Below are positions 17,050 to 25,328 of a stretch of 64,000 nucleotides of DNA, one piece after another. A program made the translations under genes and the position numbers. The stretch covers positions 1 to 64,000 of the forward strand of contig NZ_JADIJC010000003.1 of NCBI RefSeq assembly GCF_015278255.1, written 5' to 3'. Source of the DNA: Microbacterium hibisci (GTDB lineage Bacteria > Actinomycetota > Actinomycetes > Actinomycetales > Microbacteriaceae). The first letter of the stretch is position 1; each line of letters opens with the position of its first letter. The notes under the pieces are model-generated. The model saw only the letters and a program-made list of their open reading frames with translations. It had not been told where the DNA came from and did no database searches.

Positions 17050-18285
17050 ATGAGCCTGAGCCACCACCTCGGACGCATGACCGGGCGGGACCCCGACGAG
17101 GCCCACCGGGCAGCGACACCGCTGGAGCTGCTGTTCGATCTGACGTTCGTCGTCGCGTTCAGCCAGATCTCGTCGCAGGCGGCCCACTTCCTCGAGCTCG
17201 GCCATCTCTCGACGGCGCTCATCGCCTTTCCGTTCATGACGTTCGCCGTCACCTGGGCCTGGATCAACTACTCGTGGCTCGCCTCGGCGTACGACACCGA
17301 CGACATCTACTTCCGCATCTCGACGCTCGTGGTGATGATCGGCGTCATCGTGGTGGCACTGGGCGTGCCCGACGTCTTCCATTCGATAGACGAGGGGCAC
17401 TATCTCGACAACACCGTCGTCGTGGCGGGCTATGTCGTCATGCGCGTCGCGACGATCGCGCTGTGGGTACGGGTCGCGCGGCATGACGAGGCGCGCCGCA
17501 AGACGGCGCTCGCCTACATCGTCAACATCTCGATCGCGCAGCTCGGCTGGATCGCGCTGATCTTCCTCAGCATGCCCGTCGGCATCACGCTCGTCTTCAC
17601 GGCGATCCTGATCCTGTTCGAGCTCGCGGGTCCGCTCTTCGCCGAAACCCGGTTCGGCCCGACGCCGTGGCATCCGCACCACATCGCCGAGCGCTACGGG
17701 TTGCTGGTCATCATCACGCTGGGCGAGGTGATCCTCGGCACGATCCTCGCCATCTCGGCCGTGGTCGAGGAGCATGACTGGTCGCTGGAGGCCGCGCTCA
17801 TCGCGTTCGGCGGGACAGCGCTCGCGTTCGGCATGTGGTGGAACTACTTCGTGCTCCCGTTCGGCGACGTGCTGGAGCGGCATCGCTGGCGCGGATTCCC
17901 GTGGGGCTATCTGCACTTCTTCATCTTCGGCTCGCTGGTCGGCGTCGGCGCCGGCCTCCACGTCGCCGCCAACGTCATCTCGCACCATGCCCACGTCGGC
18001 GCCACCTTCGCCGTGCTCTGGATCGCGATCCCCGTGCTGGTCTACGAGACGTTCCTCTTCGGCATCTACGCGCTCACGGTCATGCAGTTCGACCCGTTCC
18101 ACATCTGGCTCTACCTCGGGTCGGTGGCCGCGCTGGCGGCGGGCGTCATCGCCGTCATGCTGGGCGCCTCGCTGGGCGTGGGGCTGCTCTTCATCGCGTG
18201 CGCGCCCGCGGTGGTGGTGGTCGGGTACGAGACCGTCGGGTGGCGCCACGGCGCGCAGATGCTCGAGCGCGCCCGGCAGGTCTGA
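17050..18285 (+). CDS. Low temperature requirement protein A family membrane protein (LtrA)
   Basis: A 411-residue protein with about eleven membrane helices of the LtrA family. The family signature ATPLELLFDLTFVVAFSQIS opens the protein, and RYGLLVIITLGEVILGTILAIS is the second conserved block. The family was named from a Listeria cold-growth mutant; its molecular function is unknown. I start at ATG 17050 (MSLSHHLGRMTG) because a -10 element lies exactly six bases upstream; an in-frame start 15 bases earlier would overlap that element. The gene is divergent from ispG and stands alone. Confidence 0.88.
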   Translation: MSLSHHLGRMTGRDPDEAHRAATPLELLFDLTFVVAFSQISSQAAHFLELGHLSTALIAFPFMTFAVTWAWINYSWLASAYDTDDIYFRISTLVVMIGVIVVALGVPDVFHSIDEGHYLDNTVVVAGYVVMRVATIALWVRVARHDEARRKTALAYIVNISIAQLGWIALIFLSMPVGITLVFTAILILFELAGPLFAETRFGPTPWHPHHIAERYGLLVIITLGEVILGTILAISAVVEEHDWSLEAALIAFGGTALAFGMWWNYFVLPFGDVLERHRWRGFPWGYLHFFIFGSLVGVGAGLHVAANVISHHAHVGATFAVLWIAIPVLVYETFLFGIYALTVMQFDPFHIWLYLGSVAALAAGVIAVMLGASLGVGLLFIACAPAVVVVGYETVGWRHGAQMLERARQV

Positions 18286-18379
18286 CGGCCCGGCGGGCGG
18301 CGCGCGCAGCGCGCTCGCGGCGCTGGGCCCCGCACGGTTCGTGACGTCGGCGAGCGGCAGCGCGCCGCGGGGCGTGTGG

Positions 18380-18385
18380 TAGGTT
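18380..18385 (+). promoter_or_regulatory. -10 element (TAGGTT) for the trp leader
   Basis: TAGGTT ends six bases before the leader-peptide ATG at 18392, so the leader peptide itself would be read from the very 5' end of the mRNA. Confidence 0.55.
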
Positions 18386-18391
18386 CGGCGC

Positions 18392-18427
18392 ATGTCCGCG
18401 CACCTCTCCTGGTGGCTCACCGCATAG
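18392..18427 (+). CDS. trpL: trp operon leader peptide (MSAHLSWWLTA)
   Basis: An 11-codon open frame with two adjacent tryptophan codons (TGG TGG at 18410-18415) and a TAG stop inside the first attenuator hairpin. This is the classical layout for ribosome-mediated attenuation: when Trp-tRNA is scarce the ribosome stalls on the Trp pair and prevents the terminator from forming. It lies 90 bases upstream of the fused anthranilate synthase gene. A TAGGTT -10 six bases before the ATG predicts leaderless translation, so no ribosome binding site is needed. Confidence 0.85.
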   Translation: MSAHLSWWLTA

Positions 18428-18477
18428 GCGGTGGGTTCTTGCGCGACTCAGACCGCCCCCGGGGCGGTTTTCTTTTT
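18418..18477 (+). promoter_or_regulatory. Tryptophan attenuator (1:2, 2:3 and 3:4 pairings)
   Basis: Hairpin 1:2 is CACCGC/GCGGTG (18418-18433) around the leader stop codon. The terminator 3:4 is ACCGCCC/GGGCGGT (18452-18468) followed by TTTTCTTTTT, the clearest U-run in the window. The alternative antiterminator pairs GGCGGT of segment 2 (18427-18432) with ACCGCC of segment 3 (18452-18457). All three mutually exclusive structures can be drawn without gaps. Stalling at the two Trp codons (18410-18415) would cover segment 1 and free segment 2. Confidence 0.85.
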
Positions 18478-18516
18478 CGTAAGGGACGCCTCCCCCACGA
18501 CGAAAGACCCACAGCC

Positions 18517-20478
18517 ATGACCGGGCCCGCCCACCCCACGCTCCGCGAGATCGCCGATCGCGGCATCCCGTTCGCCCTCATCGCCCGCGACGGCGCGACC
18601 GTCGAACTGCTCACCGGCGACGTGGTCGACGTCGAGCTGCTGGCCGACATCCCGCTGACCGACGAGTCGGGAAGCCCTCGCGAGGTCCTCGCTCTGGTGC
18701 CGTTCCGCCAGGTGCGCGAGCGCGGATTCGAATGCCACGACGACGGCGCTCCCCTGCGCTGCCTGATCGTCGCCGAGCGCGTGTCGATCCCGCGCGACGA
18801 AGCGCTCGCGCAGCTGCCGACCGCGCCCGTCGCGCTGGACGGCGCCGGCTTCGACATCGCGGACGAGGAGTACGCCGACATCGTCCGCCGCGTCATCGCC
18901 GACGAGATCGGGCGCGGCGAGGGCGCCAACTTCGTGATCCGTCGCGACTTCACAGCGGGCGTGAAGACGGATGCCGCGACCGCCGCCCTGACCTGGTTCC
19001 GGGCCCTCCTCGAGCACGAGCGGGGCGCGTACTGGACGTTCGCGGTCGTCACGCCCGGTCACGTGGCGGTGGGCGCCAGCCCCGAGGCGCACGTCAGCGC
19101 ACGCGACGGCGTCGTGACGATGAACCCGATCTCGGGCACCTTCCGCCACCCCGCGGGTGGCGCGACCCCCGAGACGCTCAGCGAGTTCCTCCGCTCGACG
19201 AAGGAGACCGAAGAGCTCTTCATGGTCGTCGACGAGGAGCTCAAGATGATGAGCGCCGTGTGCTCTGACGGCGGACGCATCACCGGTCCGCACCTCAAGG
19301 AGATGTCGCGCCTCACGCACACCGAGTACGTCCTGCGCGGCCGCAGCCGGCTCGACCCGCGCGAGATCCTCCGCGAGACGATGTTCGCTCCCACGGTGAC
19401 CGGCTCGCCGATGCAGAACGCGTGCACCGTCATCACGCGGCACGAGACGACTCCGCGCGGCTACTACTCGGGCGTGGCGGCGCTGTTCACGCCGCGGCTG
19501 ACGCTCGCCGCCGGCGAGCCCACCCACGACCTCGACGCCCCGATCCTCATCCGCACCGCATACCTCGAAGGCGGCCGGCTGCGCGTGCCCGTCGGCGCGA
19601 CGCTCGTGCGTCACTCCGACCCGTATGGCGAGGTCGGCGAGACCCACGGCAAGGCCGCGGGCGTGCTCGGCGCGATCGGCGCCGTGCCGCGCGACGCGGC
19701 GGCGGAAGCCGCCGTCGCTGTCGCGGCCGCGCCGCGCGCGGAGCCGGCGCCCGAGGTCATCGACGAGGACGCCCCGGCCCCGGCCCCGCGCCGTCTGGCC
19801 GACGACCCCGGCATCGCCGAGCTGCTCGCTTCGCGCAACGCACGGCTCGCCGAGTTCTGGCTGAATCCGCAGGGGGCGGACGAGCCCGGGCCGTTCACCG
19901 GCCGGTCGGCGCTCGTCGTCGATGCCGAGGACCGCTTCACCACGATGCTCGCCCATCAGCTGCGCCACCTCGGCCTCGACGTCGAGATCGCGCCGTGGAG
20001 CCGGGTGACCGACGCCCAGATCGACGCCGCCGAGCTGCTCGTGTCGGGTCCCGGTCCGGGCGACCCGCGCGACACGTCGAGCCCCCGCATCCGCCGCATG
20101 CGCGAGGTCGTGGCGCGGCGACGCGACGCCGGCCGTCCCCTGCTCGCCGTGTGCCTCAGCCACCAGATCCTCGCGGACTCGTTCGGCATCGGCCTCGCGC
20201 CCCTCGACGCCCCGCACCAGGGTCTGCAGAAGTCCGTCGACGTCTTCGGCACCCCTGCGTCCATCGGGTTCTACAACACCTTCACCGCGCACGTGGAGCC
20301 CGGCACCGCGCGCGCCGGTGACGCCGAGATCGCCGCCGACGCGTCCGGCGACGTCTACGCGCTGAGGGGTCCCGGCTTCGCGTCGGTGCAGGGACACCTG
20401 GAGTCGATCCTGTCGCGTGACGGCATGACGACTCTGCAGCGCCTGGTCGAGCAGGCGCTCACCCCCGTCCCCGCCTGA
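18517..20478 (+). CDS. Fused anthranilate synthase (TrpE-TrpG order, PhzE-like)
   Basis: A 653-residue fusion of a chorismate-binding domain (residues ~50-420) and a class I glutamine amidotransferase (~465-650), joined by an Ala/Pro-rich linker. It should convert chorismate and glutamine to anthranilate, the first step of tryptophan synthesis. The synthase part has MNPISGTFRHP, EELFMVVDEELKMMSAVCSDGG and GSPMQNACTVITRHE...RGYYSGV; the amidotransferase has SGPGPGDP, nucleophile Cys in AVCLSHQIL (SHQ, as in PhzE, not the usual GHQ) and QGHLES with His and Glu. Aminodeoxyisochorismate synthase activity cannot be excluded, but the tryptophan attenuator directly upstream argues for a biosynthetic role. 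No other trp gene is nearby. Confidence 0.88.
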   Translation: MTGPAHPTLREIADRGIPFALIARDGATVELLTGDVVDVELLADIPLTDESGSPREVLALVPFRQVRERGFECHDDGAPLRCLIVAERVSIPRDEALAQLPTAPVALDGAGFDIADEEYADIVRRVIADEIGRGEGANFVIRRDFTAGVKTDAATAALTWFRALLEHERGAYWTFAVVTPGHVAVGASPEAHVSARDGVVTMNPISGTFRHPAGGATPETLSEFLRSTKETEELFMVVDEELKMMSAVCSDGGRITGPHLKEMSRLTHTEYVLRGRSRLDPREILRETMFAPTVTGSPMQNACTVITRHETTPRGYYSGVAALFTPRLTLAAGEPTHDLDAPILIRTAYLEGGRLRVPVGATLVRHSDPYGEVGETHGKAAGVLGAIGAVPRDAAAEAAVAVAAAPRAEPAPEVIDEDAPAPAPRRLADDPGIAELLASRNARLAEFWLNPQGADEPGPFTGRSALVVDAEDRFTTMLAHQLRHLGLDVEIAPWSRVTDAQIDAAELLVSGPGPGDPRDTSSPRIRRMREVVARRRDAGRPLLAVCLSHQILADSFGIGLAPLDAPHQGLQKSVDVFGTPASIGFYNTFTAHVEPGTARAGDAEIAADASGDVYALRGPGFASVQGHLESILSRDGMTTLQRLVEQALTPVPA

Positions 20479-20508
20479 GAATCCGGCATCCGTCCGCCCT
20501 CTCTCGAG

Positions 20509-20578
20509 GGTTCGGGGCATGTTGCGTGCGCCCGGGCGCATGCGGCGCGCCCCGAATGCACGCCGCCCGCCCCGAACC
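20509..20578. terminator. Inverted repeats between convergent trp and sigma-factor genes
   Basis: Perfect ten-base arms ggttcggggc (20509-20518) and gccccgaacc (20569-20578) enclose a second GC-rich palindrome (tgcgcccgggcgca, about 20527-20540). Located between two stops on opposite strands, so probably a bidirectional terminator. Confidence 0.6.
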
Positions 20579-20603
20579 GACAGGGGACGACGGATGCCGC
20601 GGC

Positions 20604-21875
20604 TCAGCGCGCGACGCGTCCGTTGAGCAGGCGTCGCTCGGCCTCGTTGGCCGTGAGCTCGAGGGCGCGCAGGTCGGCGGCGAGCGCCTCGTCGTCGCGG
20701 CCGAGATCGCGCAGCAGCGACGCCCGCACCGCGTGCCACAGGTGCGAGCGCGATGCCAGTGGCTGCTCGAGCTCGTCGACCTCGGCGAGCGCGACGGCCG
20801 GGCCCTCGACGCGCGCGAGCGCGACGGCCCGGTTGAGCCGCACCACCGGCGACCGGTCGTACGCGAGCAGCATGTCGTAGAGGGTCAGCACCTGGAGCCA
20901 GTCGGTCGACGCCGCGTCGGCGGCATCCGCGTGGCACGCCGCGATCGCCGCGTGGAGCTGCCAGCGACCCGGCCGCCGCAGCCGTGCGGCCCGCTCGAGC
21001 GCCGTGTGCGCCCCGGCGAGCAGGGCTGGATCCCACCGGGCCCGGTCCTGGTCGGCGAGCAGCACCAGCTCGCCGTCGACCGACCGCGCCGATTCGCGGG
21101 CGCGGTGGAACTGCAGCAGCGCGTGGAGCCCATGCGCTTCGGCGGCCCGAGGCAGCGCGTCGGCGACGACGCACGCGAGCCACAGCGCGTCGTCGGCGAG
21201 ATCCCGGTCGGCGTCGGCGTCGGCACCCGCCACGAAGTGCGCCTCGTTGTACATCACCGAGACGATCGTCAGCACGAGGTCGAGTCGCGCGGCGGCATCG
21301 GGTCCCTCCGGCACTCGCAGCGGGATGCCGCTCTCGGCGATCTTCCGCTTGGCCCGCGAGATCCGCTGCCCGGTCGCGGTCTCCGTCGAGAAGGTCGCGC
21401 GGGCGATCTGAGCGGTAGTGAGGCCGCACACGGCGCGGAGCGTCAAGGCCAGCTGCGCGTCCGGCGCGAGCGCGGGGTGGCAGCAGCCGAACAGCAGCGG
21501 CAGCCGCTCGTCCGCCGGGCCGCCTTCCGCGCCGGTCGCCGGCCCGCGCCGCAGCGCACTGTCCGTGAGGACTCGGTCGCGCAGCACGCGCTCCCGCCGT
21601 ACCCGGTCGAGCGCGTTGTGACGGGCCGCCTGCATCAGCCACGCGCCGGGCTTCGGCGGGATTCCCCGCGTCCGCCAGGCGGTCAGCGCCTCCTCCACCG
21701 CCTGGGCGACGGCCTCCTCGGCGACGTCGAAGCTGCCGAACGAGACCGTGAGCGCCGCCGTGATGCGCGCGGACTCCTCGCGGACGACCGAGGCGAGGAG
21801 GCGATCGGATGCCGCGACCCCGGCGCTGCCCGGTGGTTCCGGGTCGCGCGGGGCCGCGGCATCCGTTCCGGACAT
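20604..21875 (-). CDS. ECF42-type RNA polymerase sigma factor with C-terminal extension
   Basis: A 423-residue extracytoplasmic-function sigma factor. Region 2 lies near AAQAVEEAL...AWLMQAARHNALDRVRRER and region 4 near LTLRAVCGLTTAQIARATFSTETATGQRISRAKRKI. The long C-terminal half (LLFGCCHPAL marks the junction) is the TPR-like extension (DUF6596) that defines group ECF42 and is thought to take the place of an anti-sigma factor. It is paired with a YCII/DGPF protein gene upstream, the conserved ECF42 partner. The ATG at 21873-21875 overlaps the partner's stop by one base (TGATG). Such pairs are usually autoregulated, and a matching promoter is seen upstream of the pair. Confidence 0.92.
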   Translation of the reverse strand: MSGTDAAAPRDPEPPGSAGVAASDRLLASVVREESARITAALTVSFGSFDVAEEAVAQAVEEALTAWRTRGIPPKPGAWLMQAARHNALDRVRRERVLRDRVLTDSALRRGPATGAEGGPADERLPLLFGCCHPALAPDAQLALTLRAVCGLTTAQIARATFSTETATGQRISRAKRKIAESGIPLRVPEGPDAAARLDLVLTIVSVMYNEAHFVAGADADADRDLADDALWLACVVADALPRAAEAHGLHALLQFHRARESARSVDGELVLLADQDRARWDPALLAGAHTALERAARLRRPGRWQLHAAIAACHADAADAASTDWLQVLTLYDMLLAYDRSPVVRLNRAVALARVEGPAVALAEVDELEQPLASRSHLWHAVRASLLRDLGRDDEALAADLRALELTANEAERRLLNGRVAR

Positions 21876-22240
21876 CACTCGAATTGGGTGTAGTCGACCA
21901 CCATCGGCCGGATCTCGACGGCGACGCCGGGCAGTTCGAGCGAGGGCCAGGTCTTCACCAGGTCGATCGCGGCGTCCAAGTCGGGGACGTCGATCACGCT
22001 GAAGCCTCCGATGACCTCCTTCGCTTCCGAGAACGGGCCGTCGACGACGACGGGACCGCCGTCTCCGGAGCGGACCGTCGTCGCGGTCGTCACCGGGTGC
22101 AGCTCCGCGCCCGAGTCGTCGATCTTGTCGGCGTTCGCGCCGAACCACTCGTAGATGCGCCCGTAGACCTCTTGCGCGCGCTCCTCCGGCACCGCGGCGT
22201 CGAGCTCGGGGGTCGAGGTGAACATGATGACGTACTTCAC
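21875..22240 (-). CDS. YCII/DGPF-family protein, ECF42 partner
   Basis: A 121-residue YCII-related (DGPF) protein with the motif VVDGPFSEAKEVIGGF in its middle and a ferredoxin-like beta-alpha-beta layout beginning MKYVIMFTST. These proteins are encoded next to ECF42 sigma factors and are commonly their regulon members; a biochemical activity is not established. The ATG has GAAAGGACC about eight bases upstream. It is the first gene of a two-gene unit with the sigma factor, sharing one base. Confidence 0.93.
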   Translation of the reverse strand: MKYVIMFTSTPELDAAVPEERAQEVYGRIYEWFGANADKIDDSGAELHPVTTATTVRSGDGGPVVVDGPFSEAKEVIGGFSVIDVPDLDAAIDLVKTWPSLELPGVAVEIRPMVVDYTQFE

Positions 22241-22279
22241 GGTCGTGGTCCTTTCGTCAGTGGAACCGTTGCACCCCTA

Positions 22280-22307
22280 CAGCGAACGGACAAGACCGTT
22301 TTCGACA
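22280..22307 (-). promoter_or_regulatory. Candidate ECF42 autoregulatory promoter
   Basis: On the minus strand TGTCGA (22302-22307) is followed after 17 bases by CGCTG (22280-22284), about 40 bases before the YCII ATG. TGTCGA agrees with the -35 sequence I know for ECF42 promoters; the -10 match is weaker. Confidence 0.45.
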
Positions 22308-22394
22308 CGCGTCGCCGAGAAATCTCGGCGGACGCCCGCCACGGGTGCGCGCCGCGACGCCCGCGCGAGTCCGACGCGGTTTCCGCGGGCCGCG

Positions 22395-23690
22395 TCAGAA
22401 GAGCGAGACCGGGTTGAAGAGGTCGGCGAGGATCAGCACGCCGCCCATCACGAGCAGCGCGACGAACACCGCGAAGGTGAGCGGCACGAGTTTCGTGGCG
22501 TCGACCGGCTTCGGGGGCGGACGCCGGAAGAGCTTCGCCCAGGCGCGCTTGATGCCCTCCCACAGCGCCACCGCGATGTGCCCGCCGTCCAGCGGCAGCA
22601 GCGGGATCATGTTGAAGACGAACAGGGCGATGTTCAGCGACGCCAGCAGCGACAGGAAGCCGGCGACGCGGTTGAGGATCGGCGAGTCCGCGGCGGCGAC
22701 CTCACCCGAGAGCCGGCTGGCGCCGACGATGCTGAGCGGGCCGTTCGGATCGCGCTCCTGGCCGGTGACCAGGTCGACGCCGGTCTGCCACACCTTGGCG
22801 GGAAGCTGCCAGATGATCCCGACCACCGCCTGCACGTTCTGCGCGGTCATCTGCACACCCGCCCCGATCGGCTGACGCACGTACTCCACGGTGGGGCCGA
22901 CGCCGATGAAGCCGACTTCCTGGGTGGTCGTCGTGCCGTCGGAGGCCGCGACCTCGCCCTCGATGGTCGCGGGGGTGATCTGCAGCGTCTGCTCGGCGCC
23001 GTCGCGTTCGATGACGAAGGTCAGCTGCTGCCCCGGGGACGAGCGGATGATCTCGTAGGCCTCGTCGAAGTCGGCGACCGGTTCGCCGTCGATCGACACG
23101 ATGACATCGCCCGGCTGGATGCCGGCGGCCTCGGCCGGCGCCGGCGCGGACGAGTCGGTGCACTCCGTGGCGCTCGTCGTCGGGACGCACTCCGACAGGC
23201 GCGCGACCTCGGTCGTCGCCGTCTGCACCCCGATGCCGCTGAGCAAGATCGTGAACAGCACCACCGCGAACAGCAGGTTCATCACGGGTCCGCCGAGCAT
23301 GACGACGATGCGCTTCCAGATCGGCAGGCGGTAGAAGACGTGGGTGTCGTCCTCGCCGTGGACCGTCTCGTCGTTGGCGTCGCGCGCGTCCTGCACCATC
23401 GTGGCGAAGAAGCCGCCGGCGGCGCGGCCACCGCGGGTCTGGGCCTTGGGCGACGGCGGGTACATGCCGGCCATCGAGATGTAACCGCCCAGCGGGATCG
23501 CCTTCACCCCGTACTCGGTCCCGTTGCGCCGCCGCGACCACAGGGTCGGGCCGAACCCGACCATGTACTGGCCGACGCGCACGCCGAACTTCTTCGCGGG
23601 CCACAGGTGGCCGAGCTCGTGCAGCGCGATCGACACGGCGAGGCCCACGACCATGAGGGCGACTCCGATGACGAACGCGAGGATCTCCAC
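22395..23690 (-). CDS. Site-2 intramembrane metalloprotease (M50, Rip1/RseP family)
   Basis: A 431-residue membrane zinc protease that cleaves anti-sigma factors or other membrane proteins inside the bilayer. HELGH at residues 24-28 is the zinc-binding active site in the first helix; the third helix has FNMIPLLPLDGGH with the remaining zinc ligand Asp. A PDZ domain lies between (EAAGIQPGDVIVSIDGEPV, about 190-270). The GTG at 23688-23690 gives MEILAFVIG; upstream codons in the long frame are non-coding in character. In mycobacteria this gene sits between dxr and ispG; here dxr is upstream and ispG downstream with insertions on both sides. The adjacent ECF42 sigma factor has no known anti-sigma factor, so no functional link is implied. 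Confidence 0.95.
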   Translation of the reverse strand: MEILAFVIGVALMVVGLAVSIALHELGHLWPAKKFGVRVGQYMVGFGPTLWSRRRNGTEYGVKAIPLGGYISMAGMYPPSPKAQTRGGRAAGGFFATMVQDARDANDETVHGEDDTHVFYRLPIWKRIVVMLGGPVMNLLFAVVLFTILLSGIGVQTATTEVARLSECVPTTSATECTDSSAPAPAEAAGIQPGDVIVSIDGEPVADFDEAYEIIRSSPGQQLTFVIERDGAEQTLQITPATIEGEVAASDGTTTTQEVGFIGVGPTVEYVRQPIGAGVQMTAQNVQAVVGIIWQLPAKVWQTGVDLVTGQERDPNGPLSIVGASRLSGEVAAADSPILNRVAGFLSLLASLNIALFVFNMIPLLPLDGGHIAVALWEGIKRAWAKLFRRPPPKPVDATKLVPLTFAVFVALLVMGGVLILADLFNPVSLF

Positions 23691-23761
23691 ACGCTCACGG
23701 TACCCGCGCCAGGCTTTGAGTTGGGTGTGACGGCTGTCGCTGACGCGACCGCGGCCTCCCG

Positions 23762-23767
23762 TAGGCT
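23762..23767 (+). promoter_or_regulatory. -10 element (TAGGCT) upstream of the small membrane protein gene
   Basis: TAGGCT 17 bases before the GTG at 23785, leaving room for the GAGGAGG ribosome binding site at about 23774-23780; a short-leader transcript. Confidence 0.4.
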
Positions 23768-23784
23768 CGAGGCGAGGAGGAACC

Positions 23785-24348
23785 GTGACCCCACGCCACG
23801 TGCGCGCCCTGCGCGGCACTGCTGCGGCGTGGGTCGCGACGGTCGTCGCCGCCACTGCGCACACGCTCGCGGGCGGCGGAGCCCCCTCGCCCGCTCTCGT
23901 GGCCGCCGTCGGCATCCTGGCATCGCCGTTCGCGGTCGCCCTCGTCGGCCGCCGTCCGTCGGCGTGGCGGCTGGGCGCCACCGTGCTGGCGAGTCAGGCG
24001 CTCTTCCACGGCGCGTTCGCGCTCACCGCCGCCGCCGACCCGGCCGCCCTCCACGGGCATCACGTGACGCACCTGGGCGGCGACCTCGCCGGCGTCGTCC
24101 TCCCGGACGCCCCGATGCTCCTCGCGCACGTGCTTGCGGCCGTCGCGACCGTCTTCGCGCTGCACGGCGGCGAGCGGATGCTGCGAGCCCTGGGACGCGG
24201 CATCCGTTCCGTGTTCGCGCGTGCGCGCAGTGTCGCCCGCCCCGCTTCCCTCCCTCGGCTCCTCGTCTCGCCCGGCCGCACCGGCCGGGTCGCGCCGCGG
24301 ATCGTCCTCTCGGACCTCTCCCGCCGCGGACCACCCGTTCTCGTCTGA
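23785..24348 (+). CDS. Hypothetical membrane protein next to YcnI
   Basis: A 187-residue protein with about four hydrophobic segments in the first 140 residues and a basic, Arg-rich cytoplasmic tail. Between helices is a His-rich loop, LHGHHVTHLGGD (about residues 90-101), which could bind metal. GTG start with GAGGAGG five bases upstream. The next gene downstream on the same strand is ycnI, a copper-related family, so a role in metal handling is plausible but only inferred. I do not recognise a defined family. Confidence 0.75.
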   Translation: MTPRHVRALRGTAAAWVATVVAATAHTLAGGGAPSPALVAAVGILASPFAVALVGRRPSAWRLGATVLASQALFHGAFALTAAADPAALHGHHVTHLGGDLAGVVLPDAPMLLAHVLAAVATVFALHGGERMLRALGRGIRSVFARARSVARPASLPRLLVSPGRTGRVAPRIVLSDLSRRGPPVLV

Positions 24349-24375
24349 GCGGCGCCCGACGCCGCACGTCACCGG

Positions 24376-24391
24376 CCGCGCTGCTGCGCGG
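24376..24391 (+). terminator. Short hairpin between the small membrane protein and YcnI genes
   Basis: CCGCGC/GCGCGG with a TGCT loop, 28 bases after the stop codon. No T-run; weak candidate. Confidence 0.3.
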
Positions 24392-24480
24392 ACCGGATCC
24401 CACTCGCGTGCGCGCGCCGCCGCCACGCTCCGATCGGCCGTTTCACGCCGACGACCCTGACGAAAGACGAAAGACCAGAC

Positions 24481-25206
24481 ATGACCTCCACCCCCTCCCT
24501 CCGCTCGCGCTCGACCCGCCGCGCCCTGATCGGCGTCACCGCCGGTCTCGCCCTCGCCGTCGCGGCGCCTCTCGCGGCCTCCGCCCACGTGCACGTCGAC
24601 CCGGGCGCGGTGTCGGCCGGGAGCACCGCCACGCTCACGTTCTCGTTCTCGCACGGCTGCGAAGGCTCCCCCACGACCGCCCTCGCCGTGGACATCCCCG
24701 AGGGCGTCGGCAATGTCACGCCGGTGGTCCAGGCCGGCTGGACGATCACGCGCGATCTCGGTGCCGACGGCGTGGCGACGCGCGTCGTGTACACCGCCGA
24801 CCGGCCGGTCGAGAACGGGCTGAAGGCCACCGTGTCGATGGACGCGCTGTTCACCGAGGACGCCGCCGACACCACGATCGCCTTCCCGGTGACGCAGACG
24901 TGCGTCACGGGCGAGACCGCGTGGACGCAGATCGCGGAAGACGGCGAAGACCCTCACGACCTCGACGCCCCGGCCCCCGTGGTCGAGGTCGGCGCGGTCG
25001 CCGACGCCGACGCGGAGCACGCGGAGGCCGGCACTGAGGATGCGGACCATGCCTCGCCCGACGGCGGTGATGCGGCGGCCGCAACAGAGGATGCGGCATC
25101 CGTCCCGTCCTCCGACCCCGTTGCGCGCTGGCTCGCCGCCGGCGGACTCGCCGCAGGGATCGCGGCCCTCGTGGTCGTGCTGGTGCGCGGCCGCCGTAAG
25201 GCCTGA
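24481..25206 (+). CDS. YcnI family copper-binding membrane-anchored protein (DUF1775)
   Basis: A 241-residue exported protein. A signal peptide (residues 1 to about 36) ends in PLAASA before HVHVDPG, so the mature N-terminus would start with His, as in YcnI proteins that bind Cu(II) through an N-terminal histidine. The DUF1775 beta-sandwich spans about 37-160 (STATLTFSFSHGCEGSPTTALAVDIPEGV, with Cys pair GCEG and QTCV). An acidic Asp/Glu/Ala-rich linker follows, then a C-terminal helix and basic tail (ARWLAAGGLAAGIAALVVV) for membrane anchoring. The CopD/SCO1-like partners often seen nearby are missing. ATG start preceded by GAAAGACC. Confidence 0.9.
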   Translation: MTSTPSLRSRSTRRALIGVTAGLALAVAAPLAASAHVHVDPGAVSAGSTATLTFSFSHGCEGSPTTALAVDIPEGVGNVTPVVQAGWTITRDLGADGVATRVVYTADRPVENGLKATVSMDALFTEDAADTTIAFPVTQTCVTGETAWTQIAEDGEDPHDLDAPAPVVEVGAVADADAEHAEAGTEDADHASPDGGDAAAATEDAASVPSSDPVARWLAAGGLAAGIAALVVVLVRGRRKA

Positions 25207-25211
25207 CCGCC

Positions 25212-25270
25212 TTCGAATCGCGCACTTTGCGGTTCCCGGAGGGGAATGACGGCAAAGTGCGCGATTCGAA
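25212..25270 (+). terminator. Long perfect inverted repeat after YcnI
   Basis: Arms of 19 bases (25212-25230 and 25252-25270, ttcgaatcgcgcactttgc and its exact complement) enclose a smaller TTCCC/GGGAA hairpin. It starts six bases after the ycnI stop and ends about 58 bases before the Mur ligase ATG. Unusually AT-rich and long for a terminator; no T-run. Confidence 0.6.
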
Positions 25271-25328
25271 CCCGCGGCATCCCGGCCGGACGGCCCGGCG
25301 AAATCCTCCGTGCGAAGATGGATGCGCC

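Noticed and set aside
18448..21642. A 1064-codon open frame on the minus strand opposite the anthranilate synthase gene
   Set aside because: It is antisense to a well-supported gene, very rich in Arg/Gly/Ala, and lacks any domain. Long shadow frames are expected at 70% GC.
22218..25037. A 939-codon plus-strand frame spanning the protease and YcnI regions
   Set aside because: It runs across several real genes in other frames, on both strands, and is compositionally non-coding.
25205..25290. Possible tRNA remnant or attachment site (ttcgaatc resembles a T-loop)
   Set aside because: The T-stem does not pair, no anticodon or acceptor arm can be drawn, and the sequence is fully explained by the perfect inverted repeat.
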